Positions 1-6,526 of a DNA stretch of 7,668 nt are shown here, piece by piece (the first letter of the stretch is position 1; every line of letters begins with the position of its first letter). A program made the translations under genes and the position numbers. This DNA is from Proteobacteria bacterium SPGG2 (GTDB lineage Bacteria; Pseudomonadota; Gammaproteobacteria; Acidiferrobacterales; SPGG2), in the NCBI GenBank assembly GCA_001643475.1, contig LXTK01000109.1:1590-9257 (forward strand). The letters run 5' to 3'. The notes beneath the pieces were generated by a model. The model was not told the origin of the DNA, did no database searches, and saw only the letters and a program-made list of their open reading frames with translations.

Positions 1-570
1 GTCCGCCGAACCTACACTCATGGCCGATTCTATGAGCCCAAAACCAAGACTTCACGCCGACGTGTGGATGTGCCGACGGCGCTGGTGCGCGAACTCAAGA
101 GATGGAAGCTATGCTGTCCCAAGGGAAAGCTGGACCTTGTGTTCCCCAATGGAGCAGGCAACCCCGAGGCTCAGTCCAACTTGATGAGGCGAGGATTTCA
201 TCCTGCTCTCCGGCGTGCGGGTCTGCGCCATATCCGATTTCACGACTTGCGCCATACCTACGCAAGTCTCTTGATCGCCAATGGCGAACACCCAAAATAC
301 ATCCAGGTTCAGATGGGACACTCGTCTATCAAGACCACCATGGACATCTACGGCCATTTGATGCACGCGACCAACACCCAGGCGGCGGAAAAACTGGCTG
401 GCTTGGCCCTTGGTGGTAGCAAAATGGTAGCAGATGAGAAAAGTGAACCTGCCGAACAACCGCAAGTCATTGAAAAAGCTGGAGCCCGCAGACGGATTCG
501 AACCGCCGACCGTCTGATTACAAATCAGATGCTCTGCCAGCTGAGCTATGCGGGCGTGCTGGGTAGATAG
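1..570 (+). CDS. Tyrosine recombinase (phage/island-type integrase), C-terminal part
   Basis: The frame is open from base 1 (the N-terminal part lies outside the window) to TAG at 568-570, giving about 189 residues. It is the catalytic half of a tyrosine-type site-specific recombinase, which cuts and rejoins DNA at att sites. Visible active-site elements are the basic beta-hairpin with its lysine (EPKTKTSRR, about 31-60), the HDLRH motif (His codon 241, Arg codon 250), GHSSIKTTMDIYGH with the second His (codon 319) and the nucleophilic Tyr (codon 349). The first catalytic Arg should lie upstream of the window. After the fold ends (around LAGLALGG) there is a low-complexity linker, then a tail (IRTADRLITNQ) that is simply the antisense of the tRNA-Thr gene at 480-555. 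The gene reads toward that tRNA and probably belongs to an element integrated there. Family call is firm; whether the tail matters is unknown. Confidence 0.93.
   Translation, partial: VRRTYTHGRFYEPKTKTSRRRVDVPTALVRELKRWKLCCPKGKLDLVFPNGAGNPEAQSNLMRRGFHPALRRAGLRHIRFHDLRHTYASLLIANGEHPKYIQVQMGHSSIKTTMDIYGHLMHATNTQAAEKLAGLALGGSKMVADEKSEPAEQPQVIEKAGARRRIRTADRLITNQMLCQLSYAGVLGR
480..555 (-). tRNA. tRNA-Thr (anticodon UGU)
   Basis: Reading the minus strand from 555 to 480 gives a complete 76-nt cloverleaf. The acceptor stem GCCCGCA/TGCGGGC pairs perfectly (549-555 with 484-490). The D-arm is GCTC...GAGC. The anticodon stem TCTGA/TCAGA carries loop TTTGTAA with anticodon TGT (plus-strand 520-522). 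The T-arm is GGCGG-TTCGAAT-CCGTC, with one G-U pair. The discriminator is U and the 3' CCA is encoded (480-482). It decodes ACA. It sits 68 nt downstream of the SPOR gene on the same strand, the position of thrU (UGU) in the tRNA cluster ahead of tufB in E. coli. The integrase gene overlaps it fully in antisense, so it is the likely integration site, with the tRNA kept whole. Confidence 0.97.
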
Positions 571-571
571 A

Positions 572-607
572 TTTATTAAGTATAAATCTCTTGGGTCGGG
601 CCGACCA
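572..607 (-). promoter_or_regulatory. Probable promoter of the tRNA-Thr gene
   Basis: On the minus strand a -10 box TATACT lies at 579-584, placing the start near 572, about 17 nt before the mature tRNA 5' end. The -35 region (about 602-607, TGGTCG) is poor. The tRNA could also be made by read-through from the SPOR gene, whose stop is only 68 nt upstream. Confidence 0.4.
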
Positions 608-623
608 TGGCCCAATAGCGAGT

Positions 624-1328
624 TCAGGCCGCTGGGTCGGGCGCATCGCTACCGTTCTCTTTGCAGGCGCGGTCCCATATGCGCACCCTCGGGCTTTCCC
701 ACTCGAGCTGCGTGAATCGTTCAGTCGCCTCTTGTCCAAACTCCAAATCAAGCCAATAAACGGTCTCGGTGTGATGTAAAGTCTCCTGTTTGGCGCTAAT
801 ACCCTTCTCAGCTAGCTTGCGCCCAAGTATCCATGCATTGCGCTCGACGGCAAAGACACCAAGCGATACTGCGTTCTTTCGGCCGGGTTCGTCGATGATG
901 TAGTGATCTTTAAACCCCATGCGGGTTAATTGTTTTCGCTTGTCCTGGGCCGCCTGACGAGAAACCTGCGGCGGCAGATACACGCGATAACTCGCTACCG
1001 TTTTCTTCACTTCTTGGCGCTGGCAATGCTCTAGGTCCAGGTCGGCGAGATCACTTTGCGCACCTCGCACCATGGCCACGCTCGGGAAGGGACCGACCGA
1101 GGCACAGACACGCTTGCTTCCGACCGCCCGCAAGGCCCACGGCTGTAGCCTCGGCCCTGTCGATTTGGCTGATGGCACTCCCGCCGCGGCAGATAGCACG
1201 CGCAGCTTATCGGCGTTCACCGGCGATCGACGATCGACTACCGTTCCTGTCGGCGGTGCTTCATACCAACTGCCCCACATGAACATAGCAACATTAAGTA
1301 AAAGCATAGAGCCAAATAGCAATTTCAT
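624..1328 (-). CDS. SPOR-domain protein with N-terminal membrane anchor
   Basis: This 234-residue protein starts with a hydrophobic segment (about residues 2-21, LLFGSMLLLNVAMFMWGSW) that should be a single inner-membrane anchor with the rest in the periplasm. After a variable linker (25-70) comes a short CASVGPF segment (75-81), then a SPOR-like region (about 107-198) with the typical SLGVF and WLDLEF strands. SPOR domains bind denuded peptidoglycan, often at division sites; here that role is inferred from the family. The start ATG overlaps the coaX stop (ATGA at 1325-1328), with GGAAGAAG upstream as ribosome binding site. A gene of this type follows coaX in pseudomonads. No lipobox is visible. 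Confidence 0.82.
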   Translation of the reverse strand: MKLLFGSMLLLNVAMFMWGSWYEAPPTGTVVDRRSPVNADKLRVLSAAAGVPSAKSTGPRLQPWALRAVGSKRVCASVGPFPSVAMVRGAQSDLADLDLEHCQRQEVKKTVASYRVYLPPQVSRQAAQDKRKQLTRMGFKDHYIIDEPGRKNAVSLGVFAVERNAWILGRKLAEKGISAKQETLHHTETVYWLDLEFGQEATERFTQLEWESPRVRIWDRACKENGSDAPDPAA

Positions 1329-2065
1329 ATCACTTCTTCCGCAATTATCGCCAGACCCTTAAGTACCAAGTCTGGAATTTCTTCTACGGGTTGCACAAGC
1401 GTAGACAAAACTACTGAGGCATCATTGCCTGTCAGCAAGACCTTCATCCCCGGACCCAGCCGATCTCTATACTCGTTCAAGATTCGCTCTATCGCCCCAG
1501 CAAGTCCAAACCGGGCCCCCGCCGCTATCGCATCGTCGGTCGAACGCGCAACACAGTCGGCACTACACCCCGATGTTTCAGGTATGCCGCTCGCCGCCTG
1601 TACCAAGCTGGTTCTTAATACCCTAAGCCCGGGAAAGATCACACCACCTAGGAATCTGCCATCGCTAGCCAGTGCATCTATGGTAAGCGCCGTGCCGCAA
1701 TCAACAATACAGGCCGCACCTGAAACCAGACGACGAGCAGCAATCAAGGCGGCCCATCGGTCGGCGCCCAAGGTTTCCGGTCGGTGATAGCCGTTCTTGA
1801 CGCCGAGCAATTCTGCTTGCGGCCGCACAACGTGGACGTACGTAGACCAATGATCCGCCACCCAGCGTTCAAACCTTTGCAATGTCTCGGCACTGGCTAC
1901 GTTCGCTACAACGATCTTGGCCGGCGAAGGCAACCCCGACCATACTTCATCGAGTAGCGTCTCAGTGCTATGGCCTTCGCGTAGGCGCGCGTCCGGCTGC
2001 CATTCGTCGGGCCCACTCAATACCCACTTGATCCGCGTATTGCCGAGATCGACAAGCAGGTTCAT
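1325..2065 (-). CDS. coaX: Type III pantothenate kinase
   Basis: This cytoplasmic kinase phosphorylates pantothenate, the first step of coenzyme A synthesis. The 246 residues match the usual CoaX length. ASKHA-fold motifs are all present: DLGNTRIKW (6-14, phosphate binding), LGADRWAAL (99-107), VDCGTALTID (121-130, catalytic/nucleotide region), GGVIFPG (140-146) and LTGND (211-215). The start ATG overlaps the birA stop in an ATGA (2062-2065). A GAGG ribosome binding site lies inside birA about 7 nt before the start. The stop overlaps the SPOR gene in the same way, so the three genes are translationally coupled. Type III enzymes are known not to be feedback-inhibited by CoA and to need a monovalent cation; nothing here suggests otherwise. 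Confidence 0.96.
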   Translation of the reverse strand: MNLLVDLGNTRIKWVLSGPDEWQPDARLREGHSTETLLDEVWSGLPSPAKIVVANVASAETLQRFERWVADHWSTYVHVVRPQAELLGVKNGYHRPETLGADRWAALIAARRLVSGAACIVDCGTALTIDALASDGRFLGGVIFPGLRVLRTSLVQAASGIPETSGCSADCVARSTDDAIAAGARFGLAGAIERILNEYRDRLGPGMKVLLTGNDASVVLSTLVQPVEEIPDLVLKGLAIIAEEVI

Positions 2066-2880
2066 GTCGCAGGCCTCAGACTGATATCGCCCGTGTAGAA
2101 CGTCTTGACGATACCCAGACTGTCAATCACCCGTAGACCGCCGTTGGCGTCGACCCCTAATACCTGACCCTCAATCGTGTGCTTCCCTTGTTGTAGGCAC
2201 ACCCATCGATTGGCAAATACATCCAGGCGTTCCCATTCCGGCTGGAAAGGCGCAAAGCCCATTGTGGCAAATTCTCGAAACATCTCGTGTAGTCGCGTGA
2301 TAATGAACGCCACCAATCTATTTCGATCGACAACGCCAATGATGGCCGCCAAATCGACCCAGGGCTGATCAATGAGCGCGGCATCGTCTTCGGCTAAACG
2401 TACATTAATCCCCAACCCGACGATCGCTAGCGTCGATTGTTGCCCAGAGCTTCGCGTCTCAACCAATAACCCACCAAGCTTCTTTTCTTGCCAGACTATG
2501 TCGTTCGGCCATTTGAGTCCAACATTGCCCACACCGTAGTCTTGTAGCGCACGTATGGTCGAGACTGCGGCTGCAAGGCTCAAGCCCGCGAGCCGTGCGG
2601 CTGGAAGCTCAAAATGCCACGACGCAGATAGCATGACGTTGCAATAGGGCGTGGCTACCCAGATTCGATCGCAACGACCGCGACCTGCAGATTGCATCTC
2701 GGCGACACAGACTGCACCCGACAGTTGTTGTGCATCGATATTCTTCTCGAGCAGACAGAGGTTTGTGGAGTCGACTTCGCGGTATACGTACAGTCTGTCG
2801 AGCGCGAGAGAGTTCTCTGCTAAATGACTGAGGATTTCGTCTCGATCGAGTAGTTGCGACCTGTCAGTGCATGTGGACAT
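2062..2880 (-). CDS. birA: Biotin--[acetyl-CoA-carboxylase] ligase, catalytic and C-terminal domains only
   Basis: This enzyme activates biotin with ATP and attaches it to the biotin carboxyl carrier protein of acetyl-CoA carboxylase. At 272 residues it shows VDSTN (37-41), the biotinyl-adenylate loop GRGRCDRIW (66-74), KWPNDI (123-128), the KLGGLLVE strand with the key lysine (134-141), GLGINV (155-160) and the small C-terminal domain (about 230-268). It lacks the roughly 60-residue N-terminal winged-helix domain of E. coli BirA: residues 10-40 already align with the linker just after that domain, and an in-frame TGA lies at 2884-2886, so no longer start exists. It should therefore be a ligase only and not a biotin-operon repressor. 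The loop has Cys-Asp where E. coli has Arg-Gly. It is first in the coupled birA-coaX-SPOR set. No clear ribosome binding site precedes the ATG. Confidence 0.95.
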   Translation of the reverse strand: MSTCTDRSQLLDRDEILSHLAENSLALDRLYVYREVDSTNLCLLEKNIDAQQLSGAVCVAEMQSAGRGRCDRIWVATPYCNVMLSASWHFELPAARLAGLSLAAAVSTIRALQDYGVGNVGLKWPNDIVWQEKKLGGLLVETRSSGQQSTLAIVGLGINVRLAEDDAALIDQPWVDLAAIIGVVDRNRLVAFIITRLHEMFREFATMGFAPFQPEWERLDVFANRWVCLQQGKHTIEGQVLGVDANGGLRVIDSLGIVKTFYTGDISLRPAT

Positions 2881-2947
2881 ATATCAATTCTACCAGTGGG
2901 GCTGACGGCTAGACGAGTGTAGGTGTGGCCGTGGGTAGTGCGCGTGG

Positions 2948-4321
2948 CTAGTGTCTCAAAAGCGTTGTCATACGTGCAAGCTCTTGCTCCAGCTCCTTGC
3001 GGCGGCCTAACAGATAATCACGCAATCGTCGCTTGCGCATAAAGAGAGAAAATCCTTTGACGTTTTCGATGATTCTGTCCTTCTCACGATACATGAGTAT
3101 TGCTGCCGCCGTGGCGAAAGGCAGACTAAGCAAATAAAACAATGCAGACAGGCCACCGAAAAACCAGAATACAGCGGCGGTCTGAAGCGTCCACGCAACA
3201 ATAAACACGGCCAACACCAGCGCCATTCTAGTGGTGTCATACTCTTGTGAACCCTTGGCGATACGCAGCATGAGTCGGGACACCAACAATAACGGCACGG
3301 CAGAGATCGCGCCCCATAACGCGATCGGCAAAACCAAGAATAACATCAACAAACTGCGAAACAAGAAACTGATGACCACTAAAGGCGTGTAACGTACTGT
3401 CAGCTGATAATCGTGCACACAAAAGTAACTACACAAGCGCTCGAATCGTTCAAGTCTTTGACTAAGACTGACTACACGCTCAGGATCCTTTTGACGAAGA
3501 ATGCGCTGAGAACGGATCAGTTTCTTTAGAGCACGAAAACGTTGTTCGAGACTGCCGCGACGGTAACGACCTCGCCGTAATGCGAAGAATCTTTCCAACC
3601 GTCGTGAAAGCGCTAAGGCCTCTGATGACTCGGCGTTTACCGTCACCGCTTTAAGGCCACTTTCGATCAACCCGGTTAACCGACGTACAGTGGTCTCAGG
3701 ATCTTCGGTTGGAGGTACAGAGAGATCTATCGGCTCTCCAACTTCAAGCAACACGCTGCTCCGAAAGCGTCCTTTGTCACCAAATGTGAGTCCAACCGGC
3801 AACACTGTCGGGGTTACGCCGGTCGTCTCAATGCTACCCCGTGCCAGCCGCGCCGCACCGGTCTTGATGTCACGCAAATGTGAGTCAGAGTGACTCTGTC
3901 CCTCGGGAAAAATCAGCAGAATTCTCCCGAGCTTAAATAGTTCATAGCAACGCGCGAACGAATCAACATTGCGGGATGTATCACCGTCAGCATCTTGCCG
4001 ACGATAGATAGGCACCGCCTGCGTCACGGAAAGAAAGGGCCGCGCTAAACGACTTTCGAACAGCCCTGACCTTGCAAGTGGGTGAATAATACGATCACAA
4101 AATGCCTGGATAACGATTGGGTCCACGAGGGCATTCGGGTGGTTCGCACAAAGCAAAACCGCACCGTAACTCGGAATCCTATCCAGTCCGTGGGCCTCGC
4201 GCCGACGATAGAAGGTTCGCACCATGGCCACACAAAATCCACGCCATCCCCGTTGCAGCAGGCCGGTCCCGCCAACCTGCGCCATGGTTTCATCGATAGC
4301 GTGGGAACCAGTCACGTTCAC
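2948..4321 (-). CDS. Lysophospholipid/glycerophosphate acyltransferase (PlsC-like) with C-terminal membrane segments
   Basis: This is a 457-residue protein. The N-terminal half is a PlsC-type acyltransferase domain: ANHPNALVDP (59-68, catalytic His61 and Asp67), IYRR (105-108, acyl-acceptor binding), and IFPEGQSHSD (137-146). The His-to-Asp spacing is one residue longer than the usual HX4D. HPN...VDP with FPEGxSH recalls the branch that includes yeast Gpt2/Sct1, so the substrate may be glycerol-3-phosphate, lysophosphatidate or a related lipid. A charged Arg-rich helical stretch (about 236-300) follows. Two hydrophobic blocks come next (about 311-351 and 366-411), probably four membrane passes, then a basic coiled tail (412-457). 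It starts 9 nt after the dtd stop, so the two are probably co-transcribed. The ATG at 4285 (Met13) is an alternative start. Exact substrate cannot be told from sequence. Confidence 0.85.
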   Translation of the reverse strand: MNVTGSHAIDETMAQVGGTGLLQRGWRGFCVAMVRTFYRRREAHGLDRIPSYGAVLLCANHPNALVDPIVIQAFCDRIIHPLARSGLFESRLARPFLSVTQAVPIYRRQDADGDTSRNVDSFARCYELFKLGRILLIFPEGQSHSDSHLRDIKTGAARLARGSIETTGVTPTVLPVGLTFGDKGRFRSSVLLEVGEPIDLSVPPTEDPETTVRRLTGLIESGLKAVTVNAESSEALALSRRLERFFALRRGRYRRGSLEQRFRALKKLIRSQRILRQKDPERVVSLSQRLERFERLCSYFCVHDYQLTVRYTPLVVISFLFRSLLMLFLVLPIALWGAISAVPLLLVSRLMLRIAKGSQEYDTTRMALVLAVFIVAWTLQTAAVFWFFGGLSALFYLLSLPFATAAAILMYREKDRIIENVKGFSLFMRKRRLRDYLLGRRKELEQELARMTTLLRH

Positions 4322-4330
4322 GCCGAATGT

Positions 4331-4771
4331 TCAGGACACGCGTAACCAGAAAGTCACAGGGCCATCATTAACAAGCATAACCTGCATGTCCGCACCGAAG
4401 ATGCCACTGTGCACGGCACGGTGCCGTTCTTGCGCGCGCGCTACCACATGAGCGAACAACCGCTGGCCCACATCTGGTGCCGCCGCCGGTGTGAAACTAG
4501 CTCGTGTCCCTTTGGCCGTGTCCGCTACGAGAGTGAAATTCGGGACAAGCAACATGCCACCATCGATATCCTGGACACTACGATTCATTTTTCCGGCTTC
4601 ATCCGGAAAAACACGATATCCCAGCAAGCGATCAACCAGTCGCGCCCCTCGGGCCTCATTATCAGCGCGCTCAATGCCTACTAGGACCAATAGGCCACGC
4701 TCGATCTCACCGACCGTCTCCCCATCGATCGTAACTTTCGCGCTAGTAACACGTTGGAGTAAACCTACCAT
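4331..4771 (-). CDS. dtd: D-aminoacyl-tRNA deacylase
   Basis: This enzyme hydrolyses D-amino acids mischarged onto tRNA, and also Gly-tRNA(Ala), in the cytoplasm. I chose the ATG at 4769-4771 because the family begins right there (MVGLLQRV; E. coli MIALIQRV). That gives 146 residues against 145 in E. coli. A GTG at 4822 with a GGAG about 10 nt upstream would add 17 residues. Landmarks are RVFPDEAGKMN (53-63), the catalytic-loop Thr80 in PNFTL, the KGTRASF segment (87-93) and the Gly137-Pro138 pair in NDGPVTF, the cis-Pro motif that enforces chirality. The loop is normally SQFTL; here Ser-Gln is Pro-Asn, which is unusual for the family. The gene is followed at 9 nt by the acyltransferase. Confidence 0.95.
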   Translation of the reverse strand: MVGLLQRVTSAKVTIDGETVGEIERGLLVLVGIERADNEARGARLVDRLLGYRVFPDEAGKMNRSVQDIDGGMLLVPNFTLVADTAKGTRASFTPAAAPDVGQRLFAHVVARAQERHRAVHSGIFGADMQVMLVNDGPVTFWLRVS

Positions 4772-4862
4772 CTGCGGCAACCGCTCGTGTGTCTGGATGC
4801 TGTAGCTTAACGCGGGAGACACTTATTGATAACTCCGACGGTGTCGAAAGCAAAGAATATCG

Positions 4863-4891
4863 TATGTACAACGCCTGTTATTACTTATAAT
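4863..4891 (+). promoter_or_regulatory. Possible promoter of the DUF488 gene
   Basis: A perfect TATAAT lies at 4886-4891, with only a poor -35 match near 4863-4868 (TATGTA). Transcription would start about 4898, just at or after the ATG at 4896 and before the ATG at 4911. This fits a plus-strand transcript of the DUF488 gene with a very short leader. The dtd-acyltransferase unit must start from the other strand in the same gap, but I see no convincing box for it. Confidence 0.35.
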
Positions 4892-4895
4892 CGAT

Positions 4896-5481
4896 ATGAG
4901 AAACGGCAAGATGGTGACCTCCGACGGCGAATCTACAACAACCTATCTACACCATCGGCCACAGTAATCGCAACATCGATGAGTTCGTCGAGCTGCTAGG
5001 TTCGGTCGGTGTGCGAACCCTGGTCGACGTTCGAGCCTACCCCACTTCTCGTCGATACCCACAATTCGACAGCAACAGCCTGCGCTCGGCACTGACGGAT
5101 GCTGATAGCATCTACCACTGGGCGGGTCACGACCTTGGTGGTTTCCGGCAAAACAGGTCTGGCTCGCGGCATCTTTCACTAACCGGTTCGCTGCGTGCCT
5201 ATGCCGATCACATGGAAACACCCGAATTCCAAAGAGCGGTCGATCAACTAGTGAGGTTGGCGAACGAAGCATGTACCACGATCATGTGTGCCGAAAAACA
5301 GCCTGCTCATTGCCACCGATCGCTTATCGCAGACTACCTTAGCGTTCGCGGCACACAGATAAGACATTTAGTCGACATCGATGAGACCCTGGATCATCGC
5401 CTAAGTCGCTTAGCGCGCTGTGAGGGGGAACACTTGATCTACGACTGCTTACTGCAGGGGGAACTAGAACTCAATGGATGA
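4896..5481 (+). pseudogene. DUF488 family protein, 5' end apparently frameshifted
   Basis: From 4948 to the TGA at 5479-5481 there is a nearly full-length DUF488 protein (about 177 residues). It begins YTIGHSNRNIDEFVELL, then has LVDVRAYPTSRRYPQF (the DVR and SRRxPxF signatures) and MCAEKQPAHCHRSLIADYL, the CaExxxxCHR signature of the family. The function of DUF488 proteins is not established. The problem is the start: upstream in this frame there is a TGA at 4915-4917 and no ATG, GTG or TTG before the conserved N-terminus. The first such codon is GTG 5011, which would cut off the YTIGHSN motif. ATGs at 4896 and 4911 lie in another frame that runs to about 4968. One base too many between 4918 and 4945 would explain this. 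It is either a young pseudogene, a sequence error, or a gene with a non-standard start. The family call is firm, the status is not. Confidence 0.75.
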
Positions 5482-5515
5482 GGCAACGAGTTTTGTCGTT
5501 ATATATCCTTCTCGC

Positions 5516-5658
5516 TTATACAACGATTCTTGCCGCTATGCTTAGCTTTGTACAAGCAGACTTTCTAGCTCCGACCATTGTCTTTCCTGGTTTTCTAGTT
5601 GCTCAAGGCTTGCCAGGTACTTCTGTTTCCAATCTTGAGAACTCTGTGGTTGAGCCAT
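5516..5658 (-). pseudogene. Truncated N-terminus of a GGDEF-type diguanylate cyclase (DgcP-like)
   Basis: Starting 28 nt after the EEP gene, ATG 5656-5658 with an AGGA about 8 nt upstream opens a 38-codon frame ending at TAA 5542-5544. Its peptide (QDWKQKYLASLEQLENQE, then QWSELESLLVQ) resembles, from memory, the N-terminal coiled segment of GGDEF proteins of the DgcP type in pseudomonads, which continues L-x-R-LSLAAEG. Just past the stop, in another frame, LSIAA appears (about 5529-5543) before TAA at 5516-5518, as if a small out-of-frame deletion had occurred. No GGDEF domain follows; the DUF488 gene on the other strand ends at 5481. In pseudomonads this EEP gene is followed by the DgcP gene, so position and sequence agree. 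It may be a dead remnant, or a very small surviving ORF. The antisense plus-strand frame here is probably chance. Confidence 0.55.
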
Positions 5659-5686
5659 GCCCGGTCCTTACCCAACCAAGAGTCGG

Positions 5687-6526
5687 CTATGCACACTCGG
5701 CAGCCGATGGATAGTCAGGCAAATTCACAGCCTGAAGCGAGACTTCCATTGCGATGGGTAGGTGGTCTGAGAAGGGATAGTTAAGCGTACGTACTCGCTC
5801 GACATGAAGAGTTGGCGATACCAGAATGTGGTCGATGTTACGATAAGGTCGCCAGCTCGGGAACGTATACAACCCATGAATGGGCTCTCGTAGTTCCGTA
5901 TTCCTCAGAAGAAGCCCCATCTCGACACCGTCAGAGCGACAGTTCATGTCACCCATCAGAATGACATGCCGACAATCACTAACTAGTTTGCTAACGTACT
6001 GGATTTGATTCAAACGGGCACGCCTACCTAGTGCGAAATGGACGATAAATAAAACGAGAGCATTTTCGTCTTCACCAAATCTTACGGACAATGTTCCGCG
6101 GCCCGGAATAAAACCAGGTAGTTTATGCTCGATAATCTGAGTAGGTCGCAGTCGGCTGAGGACGCCGATACTGTGTTGCGCAATTATACCAAGGTTGCGA
6201 TTTGTCTGATCGTACCAGTGTGGGAAGCGCGCCTTCTTGGCAAGGTATTCAGTCTGGTTAACGAATCCACTGCGCAAGCTTCCGGCATCAACTTCTTGCA
6301 GTCCAACAAGATCAAAATCATTGACCAACTGGGCAATTCGATCGAGATTTCCCTGCCGCTCAGGATCTGGGAGTACGTATTTCCAACTGTGAGTAAGGTA
6401 GTGCCGATAACCCCTGGCTGCAATCCCACCTTGGATGTTGTAACTGAGCAGGCGCAAGTGCGGTACACCGTTTACAACCCGCGGTGTCCGTGGCCATTCA
6501 GATGCAAGTGGCTTATCGCTTAACAT
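5687..6526 (-). CDS. Endonuclease/exonuclease/phosphatase (EEP) family protein
   Basis: This is a metal-dependent phosphohydrolase of the DNase I/ExoIII fold; the substrate is unknown. From ATG 6524-6526 it has 279 residues with all fold motifs: LLSYNIQGG (Asn30), GLQEVD (Glu78), VHFALG (His163), MGDMNC (Asp193, Asn195), NIDHIL (Asp232) and SDHLPIAME (Asp254, His255). The catalytic set looks complete. It resembles the pseudomonad protein encoded next to dsbA and dgcP, including the SYN-IQ...YRHYLT and SWRP segments. I chose this start because relatives have about 30 residues before the SYN/SFN motif. ATG 6566-6568 (293 residues) and TTG 6683-6685 (332, adding a hydrophobic stretch) are possible. 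No start has a strong ribosome binding site. No signal peptide is seen from the chosen start. A good promoter lies far upstream (6846-6874). Confidence 0.87.
   Translation of the reverse strand: MLSDKPLASEWPRTPRVVNGVPHLRLLSYNIQGGIAARGYRHYLTHSWKYVLPDPERQGNLDRIAQLVNDFDLVGLQEVDAGSLRSGFVNQTEYLAKKARFPHWYDQTNRNLGIIAQHSIGVLSRLRPTQIIEHKLPGFIPGRGTLSVRFGEDENALVLFIVHFALGRRARLNQIQYVSKLVSDCRHVILMGDMNCRSDGVEMGLLLRNTELREPIHGLYTFPSWRPYRNIDHILVSPTLHVERVRTLNYPFSDHLPIAMEVSLQAVNLPDYPSAAECA

Noticed and set aside
594..606. GGTCG-GGC-CGACC hairpin between the SPOR gene and the tRNA, considered as a terminator
   Set aside because: The stem is short and has no T-run on either strand; it also overlaps the -35 area of the tRNA.
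593..642. GGGTCGGGC occurring twice (593-601 and 634-642), considered as an att-type repeat
   Set aside because: Only 9 bp, G-rich, partly inside the SPOR gene, and not at the tRNA 3' end where the crossover is expected.
1425..1787. Plus-strand frame of 120 codons inside coaX
   Set aside because: Antisense shadow of a well-supported gene with all its motifs.
2907..2953. Imperfect direct repeats between the acyltransferase and birA (GTGGGTAGTG / GTGGCTAGTG)
   Set aside because: Short, imperfect and G/T-biased; no regulator or structure suggested.
5478..5714. Plus-strand frame of 78 codons with a hydrophobic start, overlapping the DUF488 stop by ATGA
   Set aside because: It lies antisense to the cyclase remnant and runs into the EEP gene, has no recognisable family, and the opposite strand explains the sequence better.
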